64,000 nucleotides of DNA from UBA1127 sp965116355 (GTDB taxonomy: Bacteria; Chloroflexota; Dehalococcoidia; Lucifugimonadales; UBA1127), in contig OZ220679.1 of assembly GCA_965116355.1 (NCBI GenBank), positions 1,054,001 through 1,118,000 on the forward strand. Direction: 5' to 3'. The translations under genes and the position numbers were made by a program. Each line of letters starts with the position of its first letter. Position 1 is the first letter of the stretch. The notes under the pieces were generated by a model. The model saw only the letters and a program-made list of their open reading frames with translations, had not been told where the DNA came from and ran no database searches. Positions 38,774-47,499 of the stretch are shown in pieces.

Positions 38774-41002
38774 CTACGACTGCCGCTTCTCCTTCAGCGC
38801 GCGGTAGACCTTCTCCGCGGTGATGGGGAGGTCCTTGATGCGGACGCCGACGGCGTCCTCGACGGCGTTGGCGATGGCGGCGGCGACGGGGATGGTGGAG
38901 TTCTCGCCGATGCTCTTGACGTTGTAGGGGCCGACGCCGCTCTCCGACTCGACCAGGACCGTGCGCATCTCCGGCAGGTCGTTCATGGTTGGGATCTTGT
39001 AGTCGCCGAAGGAGAGGGTGGTCACGCGGCCGTCCTCCACCTGCAGCTCCTCCATGAGAGCGTAGCCGATGCCCTGCATGGCGCCGCCGTTCACCTGCCC
39101 CTGGTGGCCGATGGGGTTCACGATCTTGCCGACGTCGTGGGCGGAGGTGAGGCGCAGGAGCTTGACCTGTCCGGTCTCCGGGTCGACGGAGACCTCCGCG
39201 ATCTGCGCGACGTAGGCGGTGACGGGCGGGAGGGCCGTGTCCGCGAACTCGGCCTTGCCGGTGACGGAGCGTCCGAGGCGCTGCAGCAGCTCGGGCCACG
39301 CGTGGGTCTCGCCCGTCGGGCGGACCCGGACGGCGCCGTCGGCGAAGGTGAGGCGGTCGGCGGGGACGCCGAGGGCCCCGGCGGCGGCCTGCAGAAGCTC
39401 GCCCTTGACCTCCTGGGCGGCGGCGTAGGCGACCTGCGTGCCGATGCGGGTGACGCGACTGCCGCCGACACCCGAGTCGAAGTCGACGATGCCGGTGTTC
39501 CAGACCCCGACGTGCATGCGGTCGGCGGTCAGGCCGAGCTCCTCGCCGATGACCTGCACCTCGAGGGTGTAGCTGCCGGTGCCCTGCTCGAAGATGGGGG
39601 TGGAGAGCTCCGCGGTGCCGTCGGGGTTCAGGGTGACGGAGAGATGCGACTGGCCGCCGCCGGGGGGCCTGTCGCCGATGCCGATGCCGCGGCCGACGTT
39701 GGGGGCCTTGGCCGTGCCGTACTCGGCGGCCTCGACGGCGGCCTCGAGGGTCTCGCGGATGTTGACGCCCTGGAAGGTGTGGTTGAGGGAGTCGGCCTCG
39801 CCGGGGTTGACGACGTTCACGCGGCGCACGTCGAGGGGGTCGAGGCCGAGTTGGCGCGCCACCATGTCGAGCTGGGACTCCATCGCGAAGGCGGCCTGGG
39901 GCTCGCCGGGGCCGCGCATGTGGCCGCAGGGGACGTTGTTGGTGTAGACCTGAATGCCCTCCACCTTCACGTTGGGGGTGTGGTAGGGGCCGCCGGCGTG
40001 GGAGAAGCCCATCAGGTTGACGCCGGGCTTGTACGCGCCGTACGCGCCGCTGTCGAAGATGCCGCGAACGTGGTGGGCGGTCATCGAGCCGTCGCGCTTC
40101 ACGCCGGTGCGGACCTGCATGACGGCGGCGTGGCGGGGGTTCGCGGCCATGAACTCGTCCATGTAGTCCATGACCATCTTCACGGGCCGGCCGCTCGCCT
40201 TCGCGAGGTAGTAGCACAGCGGGATCTCCATCGGCGAGCCCTTGCCGCCGAAGTCACCGCCGATGGCGGCGAAGTTGACCTGGATCTCGTCCGAGGGCAC
40301 GCCGGTGGCGTCGGAGAGCTGCTGGCGCAGGTTGTAGGGGGTCTTGTTGGACGCCCATATCTGCGCCACGCCGTCATTGTCGATCCAGACGACGCAGGAG
40401 TGGGACTCCAGGTAGGCCTGGTGCTGGCGCGGCACGGTGAACGTGTTCTCCACGACGACGTCGGCCTCGGCGAAGCCGGCCTCGATGTCGCCCTTGTTCC
40501 AGACGCTGTGGATGAAGACGTTGGAGGGCTTCTCGGGCGGCTGCGGGTAGCCGACGTAGCTCATCATGTCCGGGTGGATGAGGGGCGCGCCGTCCTCCAT
40601 GGCCTCCAGCGGGTCGAGCTGGGCCGGGAGCTCCTCGTATTCGATCTCGATGAGGTCGAGCGCAGCCTGGGCGATGTCCTCGTCCTCGGCGGCGACGGCC
40701 GCCACGCGCTCGCCGGCGAAGCGGGCCTCGTCCCAGGCGAGGACGGGCACGTCGCGGAGGCGGCGGCCGAAGAGGATGCCGCGGACGTCGTCGCCCGTCA
40801 GGACGGCGTGGACGCCGGCCAGCGCCTTCGCGGCGGAGGCGTCGATGCTGACGATGCGCGCGTGGGGGTACGGGCTGCGGAGGGACTTGCCCCACAGGGT
40901 GCCGGGCAGGGTGACGTCGGCCGAGTACCGGACCTGGCCGGTGACCTTCTCCGGGCCGTCGACGCGGCCCAGCGGCTGCCCGAACACTTTCAGCGTGGTC
41001 AT
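38774..41002 (-). CDS. xanthine dehydrogenase-family molybdopterin-binding (large) subunit
   Basis: Catalytic subunit (742 residues) of a molybdenum hydroxylase that would oxidise a heterocycle, aldehyde or similar compound with water as oxygen source. Landmarks: an N-terminal aldehyde-oxidase a/b-hammerhead domain starting at G-R-V-D-G-P-E-K-V-T-G, I-G-G-D-F-G-G-K-G, the active-site loop M-R-G-P-G-E-P-Q, and the likely catalytic glutamate in K-S-I-G-E-N-S near the C-terminus. The Cys-bearing active-site loop of true CO dehydrogenases is absent, so CO is not the substrate. ATG 41002 follows AGGGGAG. It is divergent from the small, FAD and CoxG subunit genes, 67 nt away. Confidence 0.92.
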   Translation of the reverse strand: MTTLKVFGQPLGRVDGPEKVTGQVRYSADVTLPGTLWGKSLRSPYPHARIVSIDASAAKALAGVHAVLTGDDVRGILFGRRLRDVPVLAWDEARFAGERVAAVAAEDEDIAQAALDLIEIEYEELPAQLDPLEAMEDGAPLIHPDMMSYVGYPQPPEKPSNVFIHSVWNKGDIEAGFAEADVVVENTFTVPRQHQAYLESHSCVVWIDNDGVAQIWASNKTPYNLRQQLSDATGVPSDEIQVNFAAIGGDFGGKGSPMEIPLCYYLAKASGRPVKMVMDYMDEFMAANPRHAAVMQVRTGVKRDGSMTAHHVRGIFDSGAYGAYKPGVNLMGFSHAGGPYHTPNVKVEGIQVYTNNVPCGHMRGPGEPQAAFAMESQLDMVARQLGLDPLDVRRVNVVNPGEADSLNHTFQGVNIRETLEAAVEAAEYGTAKAPNVGRGIGIGDRPPGGGQSHLSVTLNPDGTAELSTPIFEQGTGSYTLEVQVIGEELGLTADRMHVGVWNTGIVDFDSGVGGSRVTRIGTQVAYAAAQEVKGELLQAAAGALGVPADRLTFADGAVRVRPTGETHAWPELLQRLGRSVTGKAEFADTALPPVTAYVAQIAEVSVDPETGQVKLLRLTSAHDVGKIVNPIGHQGQVNGGAMQGIGYALMEELQVEDGRVTTLSFGDYKIPTMNDLPEMRTVLVESESGVGPYNVKSIGENSTIPVAAAIANAVEDAVGVRIKDLPITAEKVYRALKEKRQS

Positions 41003-41069
41003 GCGTTCTCCCCTTGCCACTGCCAGATAGCTACGCTACTATGCCCCAGAACTCGCGCAAGGATACCAG

Positions 41070-41552
41070 ATGACTACGCTTGACGCATCCTACACGGTAC
41101 GGCTGACGGTCAACGGCGAAGCCCGCGAGGTGCAGGTGCCCGCCCGCCGGACGCTCGTCGACATGCTGCGCTACGACCTGGACCTGACGGGGACGAAGGA
41201 GACGTGCAGCGTCGGTGTGTGCGGGGCGTGCACGGTGCTGCTCGACGGGGAGATCACGGCATCGTGCATCACGCTTGCCGTGCAGGCGGACGGCGCGGAC
41301 ATCACGACGATCGAGGGCGTCGCGCAGGACGGGGAGCTTCACCCGCTGCAGCAGAGTTTCATCGACAACGGCGGCTTCCAGTGCGGCATCTGCACGTCGG
41401 GGCAGATCGTCGCGGCGAAGTCGCTGCTGGACGCCAACCCCTCGCCCACGGAGGAGCAGGTGAAGGCGTGGATGATGGGCAACCTGTGCCGGTGCACGGG
41501 CTACTACCAGATCCTGGAGTCCATCATGAAGGCGGCGCGGCAGCATGCGTGA
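41070..41552 (+). CDS. molybdenum hydroxylase small subunit, two [2Fe-2S] clusters
   Basis: A 160-residue iron-sulfur subunit that carries electrons from the molybdenum centre to FAD. The plant-type cluster has C46, C51, C54 and C66; the second has C105, C108, C140 and C142 (C-G-I-C and C-R-C-T-G-Y). ATG 41070 follows CAAGGA. Its end overlaps the FAD subunit gene by 8 nt. Normal operons of this family place the large subunit in the same direction; here it is divergent, with 67 nt that must hold both promoters. Confidence 0.95.
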   Translation: MTTLDASYTVRLTVNGEAREVQVPARRTLVDMLRYDLDLTGTKETCSVGVCGACTVLLDGEITASCITLAVQADGADITTIEGVAQDGELHPLQQSFIDNGGFQCGICTSGQIVAAKSLLDANPSPTEEQVKAWMMGNLCRCTGYYQILESIMKAARQHA

Positions 41553-42405
41553 CTTCATCTACCACGCGCCGACGTCGCTGGACGAGGCGCTCTCGCTGCT
41601 GGACCAGTACGGCGAGGACGCGCGCCCCATCGCCGGCGGGACGGCGATGGTCAACCTGTTGAAGCAGAACCTTGTCTACGCCGACCACCTTGTCGGCCTC
41701 GGCGGTGTGCCGGGGCTGCGCGGCATCACTCGCAGCAACGGCGACCTGCGCATCGGCGCGCTGACGAAGCACCGCGAGGTGGAGCGGAGCGTGGACGTGG
41801 CCTTGGCGGCGCCGCTGCTCGCCGAGGCGTACAGCCGCGTGGCGACGGTGCGCATCCGCAACATGGCGACCGTCGGGGGTGGGCTCTCGCACGCCGATCC
41901 GGCGCAGGACCCGCCGCCGGCGCTGATGGCCTTGGGCGCGCGCGTCGTGCTGGCGTCATCGGGCGGGACGCGGGAGCTGCCGATCGAGGACCTCTTCGTC
42001 GACTACTACGAGACGGCGCTGCAGCCGGGCGAGCTCCTGACGGAGGTCATCGTGCCGGCGCAGCCCGCAGACACGCGGGCCGTGTACCTGAAGTTCCTGC
42101 CGCGAACCGAGGACGACTACGCGACGGTGGCCGTCGCGGCAGTGGCGCGGGTGGAGAACGGCATGTGCGCGGACGTGCGCGTCGCGCTGGGCGCCGTCGC
42201 GCCGACGCCGGTGCGGGCGACAGCCGTCGAGGCGGCGCTGGCGGGGCAGCCGGTGACGCCGGACGCCGTCCGCTCGGCGACGGAGGCCGTCGCGGGGCAG
42301 GTGGACCCGCTGGCGGACTTCCGCGGATCGTCCGAGTACAAGCGCGACATGGCCGTGGTGTTCACGCGGCGGGCGCTGGAGCAGGCGCTGGGGCTCGGTC
42401 AGTGA
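41545..42405 (+). CDS. molybdenum hydroxylase FAD-binding (medium) subunit
   Basis: A 286-residue FAD subunit of the xanthine dehydrogenase/CoxM type. The FAD-binding loop is I-A-G-G-T-A-M-V-N-L-L-K and the second FAD motif is T-V-G-G-G-L-S-H-A-D-P-A-Q-D (typically T-I-G-G-x-x-x-x-A-D-P). The C-terminal CO-dehydrogenase flavoprotein domain is present, with the usual strand-helix pattern ending near residue 280. It overlaps the small-subunit gene by 8 nt and the CoxG gene by 4 nt (GTGA), so all three are translated together. Confidence 0.93.
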   Translation: MRDFIYHAPTSLDEALSLLDQYGEDARPIAGGTAMVNLLKQNLVYADHLVGLGGVPGLRGITRSNGDLRIGALTKHREVERSVDVALAAPLLAEAYSRVATVRIRNMATVGGGLSHADPAQDPPPALMALGARVVLASSGGTRELPIEDLFVDYYETALQPGELLTEVIVPAQPADTRAVYLKFLPRTEDDYATVAVAAVARVENGMCADVRVALGAVAPTPVRATAVEAALAGQPVTPDAVRSATEAVAGQVDPLADFRGSSEYKRDMAVVFTRRALEQALGLGQ

Positions 42406-42848
42406 AGTTCACCTACGACGTGACCGTCGACGCCCCACAGGACCGCGTTTGGGCAATCCTCTCAGACGTCCCCCGTGCCGCGTCGCTCATGCCGGGCGTC
42501 GAGTCCGTGGAAGAACAGCCTGACGGCACGTACCGCGGTGCGGTGCGAGTGCGCGTCGGGCCCATCGGCTTCAACCTGACGGGCCGCGTCGAGGTGCAGC
42601 AGGACCGGGACGCAGGCACGTGGCGGCTGCAAGCGCGCGCTGACGACCGTCGCGTCGGCGCGGGGGTGTCGTCGTCAGTCGAGACGGTGATCACGGAACC
42701 GTCGCCGGGGCAGACCCAAATGAGCGTGGGCGCGGACGTGCAGTTCTCGGGCCGGCTGGGGCAGCTCGGGCAGCCGCTCATCAAGAAGAAGGCGGACGAC
42801 ATGGTGCAGGAGTTCGCCGAGGGGCTGAAGCGGGCTGTCGCGGGGTAG
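42402..42848 (+). CDS. coxG: CoxG-type SRPBCC-fold subunit
   Basis: A 148-residue protein of the carbon monoxide dehydrogenase subunit G family (SRPBCC fold), thought to help anchor or mature the enzyme. Landmarks: A-P-Q-D-R-V-W-A-I-L-S-D near the start, C-terminal helix L-I-K-K-K-A-D-D-M-V-Q-E-F. The GTG at 42402 overlaps the FAD-subunit stop (GTGA). Its last 84 bp (42768-42851) are repeated, with one mismatch, 1464 bp downstream after the DUF2330 gene. Confidence 0.87.
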   Translation: MKFTYDVTVDAPQDRVWAILSDVPRAASLMPGVESVEEQPDGTYRGAVRVRVGPIGFNLTGRVEVQQDRDAGTWRLQARADDRRVGAGVSSSVETVITEPSPGQTQMSVGADVQFSGRLGQLGQPLIKKKADDMVQEFAEGLKRAVAG

Positions 42849-44315
42849 GGAACAGGAGCGGAACCCCGGGCGCTGTGCCGGCGTCTGTTCTCCAAGAGGA
42901 AGCCCAAGGGTGGAGGGGAGCATGGGCATGGTGAAGCGGTCTGGTGCGCTGATTGTTCTGGCCCTGCTGGCGGTAGGCGTTGCCGGACTCCTTGCCGTCC
43001 AGTCCGTCTCGGCGTGCGGCGGGTTCTTCTGCATCGACACCCCGGTGGACCAGAACGCCGAGCGCATCATCTTCACCCAGAACGGCGACGGCACGGTGTC
43101 GGCCTACGTGCAGATCGAGTACACCGGCGCCGCGCCGGACTTCTCCTGGATCCTGCCCCTGCCGGACGCCATACCGGCCGAGGCTGTAGAGGTACCGGAG
43201 GACGCGATGGCGGCCTTCACCGAGCTGGAGGCGGCGACGGATCCGGTGTTTCTTCTCCCCCCGCTGCCCGACTGTCCCCCTCCTGAGGTCATGGCTGTCA
43301 TGGCAGAAGCAGCGGCCCCCTTGGACGTGGAGGTCTTTGCCAGTGGAGAAGTAGGCCCTTATGGGTTCGACGTGGTAGGGTCCGAGGATCCTGACGCGCT
43401 GGTGACCTAGCTGCGGGAGAACAGCTACCGGGTCACGGAGGCGATGGAGCCTCTGATAGACGTGTACGTAGAGGAGGGCTTCGTCTTCCTGGCCATGAAG
43501 CTGCGTCCCGACGCTGGGGTGCAGGACGTGGAGCCGGTGAAGGTGACCTACCCCTCCGGGGCGCCGATGATCCCGCTGCGGCTCACCGCGGTCGCCGCCA
43601 ACCCGAACATGGCGGTGATGGTCTGGGTCTACGCGGAGGAGCAGGCCGCGCCTGCCAATTACGCAGCCGCAACCATAGCCGACGATGAACTGGTCTTTTC
43701 CCTGGACGGCGCCTCCAACAACTACCGTATCCTGATGGGGCAGAAGGCGGACGAGCACGCAGGGCAGGCCTTCATCACGGAGTACGCCGGCCCGTCGGCG
43801 GAGGTGGCTGTGGGCCACCCGCTGCTGCGAGAATTGCAACTCCAATACCCGTACGTCACGCGGCTGAACACGGTGATCTCCCCTGAGGAGATGACAGTGG
43901 ATCCGGTCTTCCGGTATGACAGCGATCTGCCGGACGTGTCCAACGTGCGTGACCTGACCGACATGCGCCTGGAGTGCGAGGGATTCAGCCTGGCGCCGGC
44001 GGCTGCTCCTGTGGCATTTATGGCGCGGGGCGCCGTAGCCGCTGAGTCCGCCGGCGCCGATGACACGGGCGTCTCTGCCTCCGCCGCTGATGCCGCTCCG
44101 GATGCCACAAGCTCCAACGAGAGCACTATCATCGTCATCGTGGCCCTGGCAGCGCTGGCTGTGATGGCGCTGGTGGGGCTGGGTGCGTGGGTGCGCGAGC
44201 GGCGCGGAGAGTGACAAGGATGCCGGCACCGGGGCAGCCGCTCATCAAGAAGAAGGCGGACGACATGGTGCAGGAGTTCGCCGAGGGGCTGAAGCGGGCT
44301 GTCACGGGGTAGGGA
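42768..44315. repeat. 84-bp direct repeat bracketing the DUF2330 gene
   Basis: Copies at 42768-42851 (3' end of coxG) and 44232-44315 differ at one base (42840 G, 44304 A). The downstream copy encodes the same C-terminal 26 residues and TAG stop without a start. The enclosed unique segment is 42852-44231 (1380 bp). Confidence 0.95.
42922..44214 (+). pseudogene. DUF2330 membrane protein, interrupted by in-frame TAG
   Basis: A 431-codon frame for an exported DUF2330 protein: signal peptide, then A-C-G-G-F-F-C-I-D, Q-N-A-E-R-I-I-F and D-F-S-W-I-L-P-L-P (characteristic of the family), a beta-rich middle, and one C-terminal membrane helix (I-I-V-I-V-A-L-A-A-L-A-V-M-A-L-V) with a basic end. TAG at 43408-43410 (codon 163) interrupts it before L-R-E-N-S-Y-R-V-T, where relatives commonly have Trp, so TGG-to-TAG is the simplest explanation. 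Both sides are otherwise intact. Function of the family is unknown. The gene is bracketed by the 84-bp repeat of the coxG end, which suggests it was inserted or duplicated here. Confidence 0.82.
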
Positions 44316-44318
44316 CTG

Positions 44319-44681
44319 CTACTTCGGGCGGACGGCGTCGAGGACGGCTCGGCCTGTGGCCTCCCACAGGGTCTCTCCGAATGCCCTGCCCTCTTCCAGT
44401 TCGCCGCCAGCGCGCCGCGTGAGGTGCACGTGGAAGTTGGGAAGCGGCTCCTCCTCACCCGCGAGCAGGGTGCCGGGAGTGTGGAACTCGAAGGACCAGT
44501 CGTCGACCATCATGCGGTAGACGAGGAGCCACCACGCCCACGGGTCCGTGCTGAAGCGCGGCGGGGGTGTCGGCTGGAACTCGGTGTTGACGAGGGCCCA
44601 CATCCACGGCTTGTCGTGGATGACGCGCTCGTAGAGGACCTCGTCCATGAGGGGCCCCGCAGGCATTCCGCTGTCCGCCAT
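44319..44681 (-). CDS. hypothetical protein, tryptophan-rich
   Basis: A 120-residue soluble protein with a Trp-rich central part (D-P-W-A-W-W-L-L-V-Y-R-M-M-V-D-D-W-S-F-E-F) and a segment F-H-V-H-L-T-R-R. No family is recognised and no ribosome binding site is obvious at ATG 44681. Its stop lies 4 nt beyond the downstream copy of the 84-bp repeat, so before the insertion it was probably convergent with coxG itself. Confidence 0.6.
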   Translation of the reverse strand: MADSGMPAGPLMDEVLYERVIHDKPWMWALVNTEFQPTPPPRFSTDPWAWWLLVYRMMVDDWSFEFHTPGTLLAGEEEPLPNFHVHLTRRAGGELEEGRAFGETLWEATGRAVLDAVRPK

Positions 44682-44788
44682 AGCTTGCGGAGCATAGCAA
44701 GAGCAATGGCGGGGCGCAAGGCGATGGTGAGGCGGCGGGTACAGCTATGGAACCCTTGTTGGCGGTATGCCGTTGTAGCAGTGTGACG

Positions 44789-44816
44789 TTGACAATCCGT
44801 CAGCTTGTAGTAAGCT
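44789..44816 (+). promoter_or_regulatory. promoter of the ilv-leu operon
   Basis: Perfect -35 TTGACA (44789-44794), 16-bp spacer, -10 TAAGCT (44811-44816, three of six matches). Transcription from about 44824 would include the whole T-box leader. Confidence 0.5.
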
Positions 44817-44850
44817 GTTACGGAATAACGCCATCTAGACCTAAACGCTT

Positions 44851-45116
44851 TGACAGGGAGTAGTAGCGATAGTTCACGCTTCAGAGAGTCGGCGGTTGGT
44901 GGAAAGCCGATAGCGGCAGGGTCGCGAACTCGCCCTTGAGCGGAGGGGCCGAGGGAACGCAGCGTGCGTCCGACGGTAGGTCCCTACGGTTGCACCGTTA
45001 CAGCATCCTGAGATGGTCCCGAGGGACTGCGGGTTGTCGCATGTCTCGCCGGGACAACAGAGGGTGGTACCGCGGGTAGCAGTGAGCCCGTCCCTTTGGG
45101 GACGGGTATTTTTGTT
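44851..45116 (+). promoter_or_regulatory. T-box leader of the ilvBNC-leuA operon, apparent Leu specifier CTC
   Basis: Class I T-box. Stem I starts near 44851 with the AGTA loop-E strand (44859-44862). Opposite it, GAA (44926-44928) is followed by CTC (44929-44931) and G, the usual specifier position, so uncharged tRNA-Leu with anticodon GAG would bind. The conserved T-box AGGGTGGTACCGCG is at 45061-45074, and the terminator stem CCCGTCCC (45087-45094) with GGGACGGG (45099-45106), followed by TATTTTTGTT, ends it. Leucine shortage should switch the operon on. Confidence 0.88.
45087..45116 (+). terminator. T-box-controlled terminator
   Basis: 8-bp stem CCCGTCCC/GGGACGGG with loop TTTG and a T-rich tail (TATTTTTGTT), 44 nt before the ilvB start codon. 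Confidence 0.85.
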
Positions 45117-45159
45117 GCCGGGGCGCCGCCGCCTCGGCGGCGGAAACCGGAGAGGAACG

Positions 45160-46854
45160 ATGAGACTGAACGGCGGACAGATCATATGCCAGGCCCTGCT
45201 GAACGAGGGTGTCGACACGATTTTCGGCATCCCCGGCGGGGCCATCATGCCGCTGTACCAGACGCTGCCCCAGTACCCGGGGCTGCGCCACATCCTGGTG
45301 CGGCACGAGCAGGGCGCGGCCATGGCGGCCGACGGCTACGGGCGCATCACCGGCAACGTCGGCGTGTGCTTCGCCACGTCCGGGCCCGGGGCGACGAACA
45401 TGGTGACGGGCCTGGCGGGGGCGATGATGGACTCGGTGCCCGTCGTGGCCATCACGGGACAGGTTGCGCGCGAGGCCATCGGCAAGGACGCCTTCCAGGA
45501 GACGGACGTGACGGGCGTCACGCTGCCGGTGCTGAAGCACAACTACCTGGTGATGCACGCCGCGGACCTGCCCCACGTCATCAAGGAGGCCTTCTACCTG
45601 GCGCGATCGGGGAGGCCCGGGCCGGTGCTGGTGGACGTGCCCAAGGACGTCTTCGTGGAGGAGGCGGAGTTCGAGTACCCGGAGACGGTCGAGCTGCCGG
45701 GCTACCCGCCGCCCACGTACGCCGACGAAGAGTCAATCAAGCGGGCGGCTGAGCTGATCGCCGAGGCCAAGCGGCCGGTGATCATGGCCGGCCACGGCAT
45801 CATCATCTCGCAGGCGTACAAAGAGCTGCAGGAGTTCGCGGAGAAGGGGCAGTTCCCTGTATCGACGACGCTGCTGGGCATCAGCTCCATGAAAGCGGAG
45901 CACGTGCTCAACATCGGGCTGCCGGGGATGCACGGCTCGGCGTTTGCAAGCCACGCCATTAACGACTCGGACCTGCTCATCGGGCTGGGGATGCGGTTCG
46001 ACGACCGGGTGACCAGCAAGGTGAGCCTCTTCGCGCCGCGGGCCAAGGTGGTCCACGTGGACATCGACCCGGCGGAGCTGGGGAAGAACGTGCCGCCCAC
46101 GGTGGGCATCGTCGGCAACGTGAAGCACGTGCTGCAGCAGCTCACGCCGCTGGTGGAGCGGGCCGACCGGCGCGAGTGGCTGGCGCACATCGACGAGCTG
46201 CGGCTGCGCCACCCGCTGTTCCGGGACGAGAGCGACGAGCAGATCCGCCCGCAGGACGTGATCCAGCAGATCTCCGACATGACGGACGGCAAGGCCATCA
46301 TCGCGACGGGCGTGGGCCAGCACCAGATGTGGGCCGCCCAGCTCTACAACTTCAAGGAGCACAACAGCTTCATCACCTCGGGCGGGCTGGGCTCGATGGG
46401 GTACGAGGTGCCGTCGGCCATGGGCGCGCAGGTCGGGGCGCCGGACCGGACGGTGTGGACGTTCGCCGGCGACGGCGGCTTCCAGATGACCATGATGGAA
46501 CTGGCCACGATGGTGGAGAACAACATCCCGGTGAAGATCGCGCTGATCAACAACTTCTCGCTGGGGATGGTCCGGCAGTGGCAGGACATCTTCTACAACC
46601 ACGACTACGTGGCGACGCTCTACACGGGCAACCCGGACTTCGTGAAGCTGGCGGAGGCCTACGGCATGCTCGGCATCCGCGCGACGACCAAGGACGAGGT
46701 GGGCCCGGCGGTCGAGCAGGCGATGGCGTGGGACGGGCCGGTGCTGGTGGACTTCCACGTGGAGCAGACGGAGAACGTGTACCCGTTCATTCCGCCAGGG
46801 ACCGGCGTGGCGCAGATGGTTGAGGACCCCAGGCTTCTGGAAAGGCGCTCGTGA
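45160..46854 (+). CDS. ilvB: acetolactate synthase, large (catalytic) subunit
   Basis: ThDP-dependent first enzyme of branched-chain amino acid synthesis, joining two pyruvates, or pyruvate and 2-oxobutyrate. The 564-residue protein has G-I-P-G-G-A-I-M-P-L-Y-Q, the catalytic glutamate E50 in R-H-E-Q-G-A-A-M-A-A-D-G-Y, and the ThDP-Mg motif G-D-G-G-F-Q-M ... I-N-N. ATG 45160 follows GGAGAGGA after the T-box terminator. The regulatory subunit gene begins at its stop. Compared with the ThDP enzyme at 14421, this is the true biosynthetic synthase. Confidence 0.97.
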   Translation: MRLNGGQIICQALLNEGVDTIFGIPGGAIMPLYQTLPQYPGLRHILVRHEQGAAMAADGYGRITGNVGVCFATSGPGATNMVTGLAGAMMDSVPVVAITGQVAREAIGKDAFQETDVTGVTLPVLKHNYLVMHAADLPHVIKEAFYLARSGRPGPVLVDVPKDVFVEEAEFEYPETVELPGYPPPTYADEESIKRAAELIAEAKRPVIMAGHGIIISQAYKELQEFAEKGQFPVSTTLLGISSMKAEHVLNIGLPGMHGSAFASHAINDSDLLIGLGMRFDDRVTSKVSLFAPRAKVVHVDIDPAELGKNVPPTVGIVGNVKHVLQQLTPLVERADRREWLAHIDELRLRHPLFRDESDEQIRPQDVIQQISDMTDGKAIIATGVGQHQMWAAQLYNFKEHNSFITSGGLGSMGYEVPSAMGAQVGAPDRTVWTFAGDGGFQMTMMELATMVENNIPVKIALINNFSLGMVRQWQDIFYNHDYVATLYTGNPDFVKLAEAYGMLGIRATTKDEVGPAVEQAMAWDGPVLVDFHVEQTENVYPFIPPGTGVAQMVEDPRLLERRS

Positions 46855-47459
46855 TGACGCAGAACCCGGCAATCAAACAGCACACGGTGGTCGCGCTGGT
46901 GTACGACCGGCCCGGTGTCCTGAACCGGGTGGTCAGCATGGTGCGGCGCCGCGCCTTCAACATCAGCAGCCTGGCCGTCGGGCACTCGGAGACGCCGGGG
47001 CTGTCGCGCATGACCTTTGTCGTCGAGGGCGACGACACGCTGCTGGCGCAGGTGACAACCCAGTTGCGGAAGCTGGTGGACGTGGTGCAGGTGTCCGACC
47101 TGAACCAGGAGAACACGGTCCATCGCGAGCTGTGCCTGCTGCGCGTGAAGGCCGACGCGGACACGCGCAACGAGATCATGCAGATCGCCAACATCTTCCG
47201 CGCGAACATCGTCGACGTGTCGCACGACTCGCTGATCGTCGAGATTACGGGCGACGAGGACAAGGTGGACTCGCTGGAGCTGCTGATGCGGAAGTTCGGC
47301 GTGCTGGAGATCATGCGCAGCGGGCGGCTGGCGATGGTTCGTGGAAGCTACCGCGACGAAACGGCGTCGCAGGCGGCGCCAACGTGGGGGATGAACGGCG
47401 GCGGACGGCACACGGAGACTGAGGCGCCTCACACCTCGGCGGTACTGCCCCCGGGGTAG
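46854..47459 (+). CDS. ilvN: acetolactate synthase, small (regulatory) subunit
   Basis: A 201-residue ACT-domain subunit that binds valine and controls the large subunit. The ACT domain (about residues 8-80) reads V-V-A-L-V-Y-D-R-P-G-V-L-N-R-V-V and F-N-I-S-S-L-A-V-G; the ALS_ss_C domain follows to about 165, then a poorly conserved tail rich in Gly, Thr and His. ATG 46854 overlaps the ilvB stop by one base (TGATG); a GTG one codon earlier is also possible. The 30-odd residue tail beyond the usual end is unusual but harmless. Confidence 0.95.
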   Translation: MTQNPAIKQHTVVALVYDRPGVLNRVVSMVRRRAFNISSLAVGHSETPGLSRMTFVVEGDDTLLAQVTTQLRKLVDVVQVSDLNQENTVHRELCLLRVKADADTRNEIMQIANIFRANIVDVSHDSLIVEITGDEDKVDSLELLMRKFGVLEIMRSGRLAMVRGSYRDETASQAAPTWGMNGGGRHTETEAPHTSAVLPPG

Positions 47460-47499
47460 GGCGTCAAACCATATCGAGAATCGGAAGGGGAACAACGGC

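Noticed and set aside
38774..42848. Aerobic CO dehydrogenase operon
   Set aside because: A coxG gene is present but the large subunit lacks the Cys-containing active-site loop of true CoxL and is divergent, so only a xanthine dehydrogenase-family assignment is supported.
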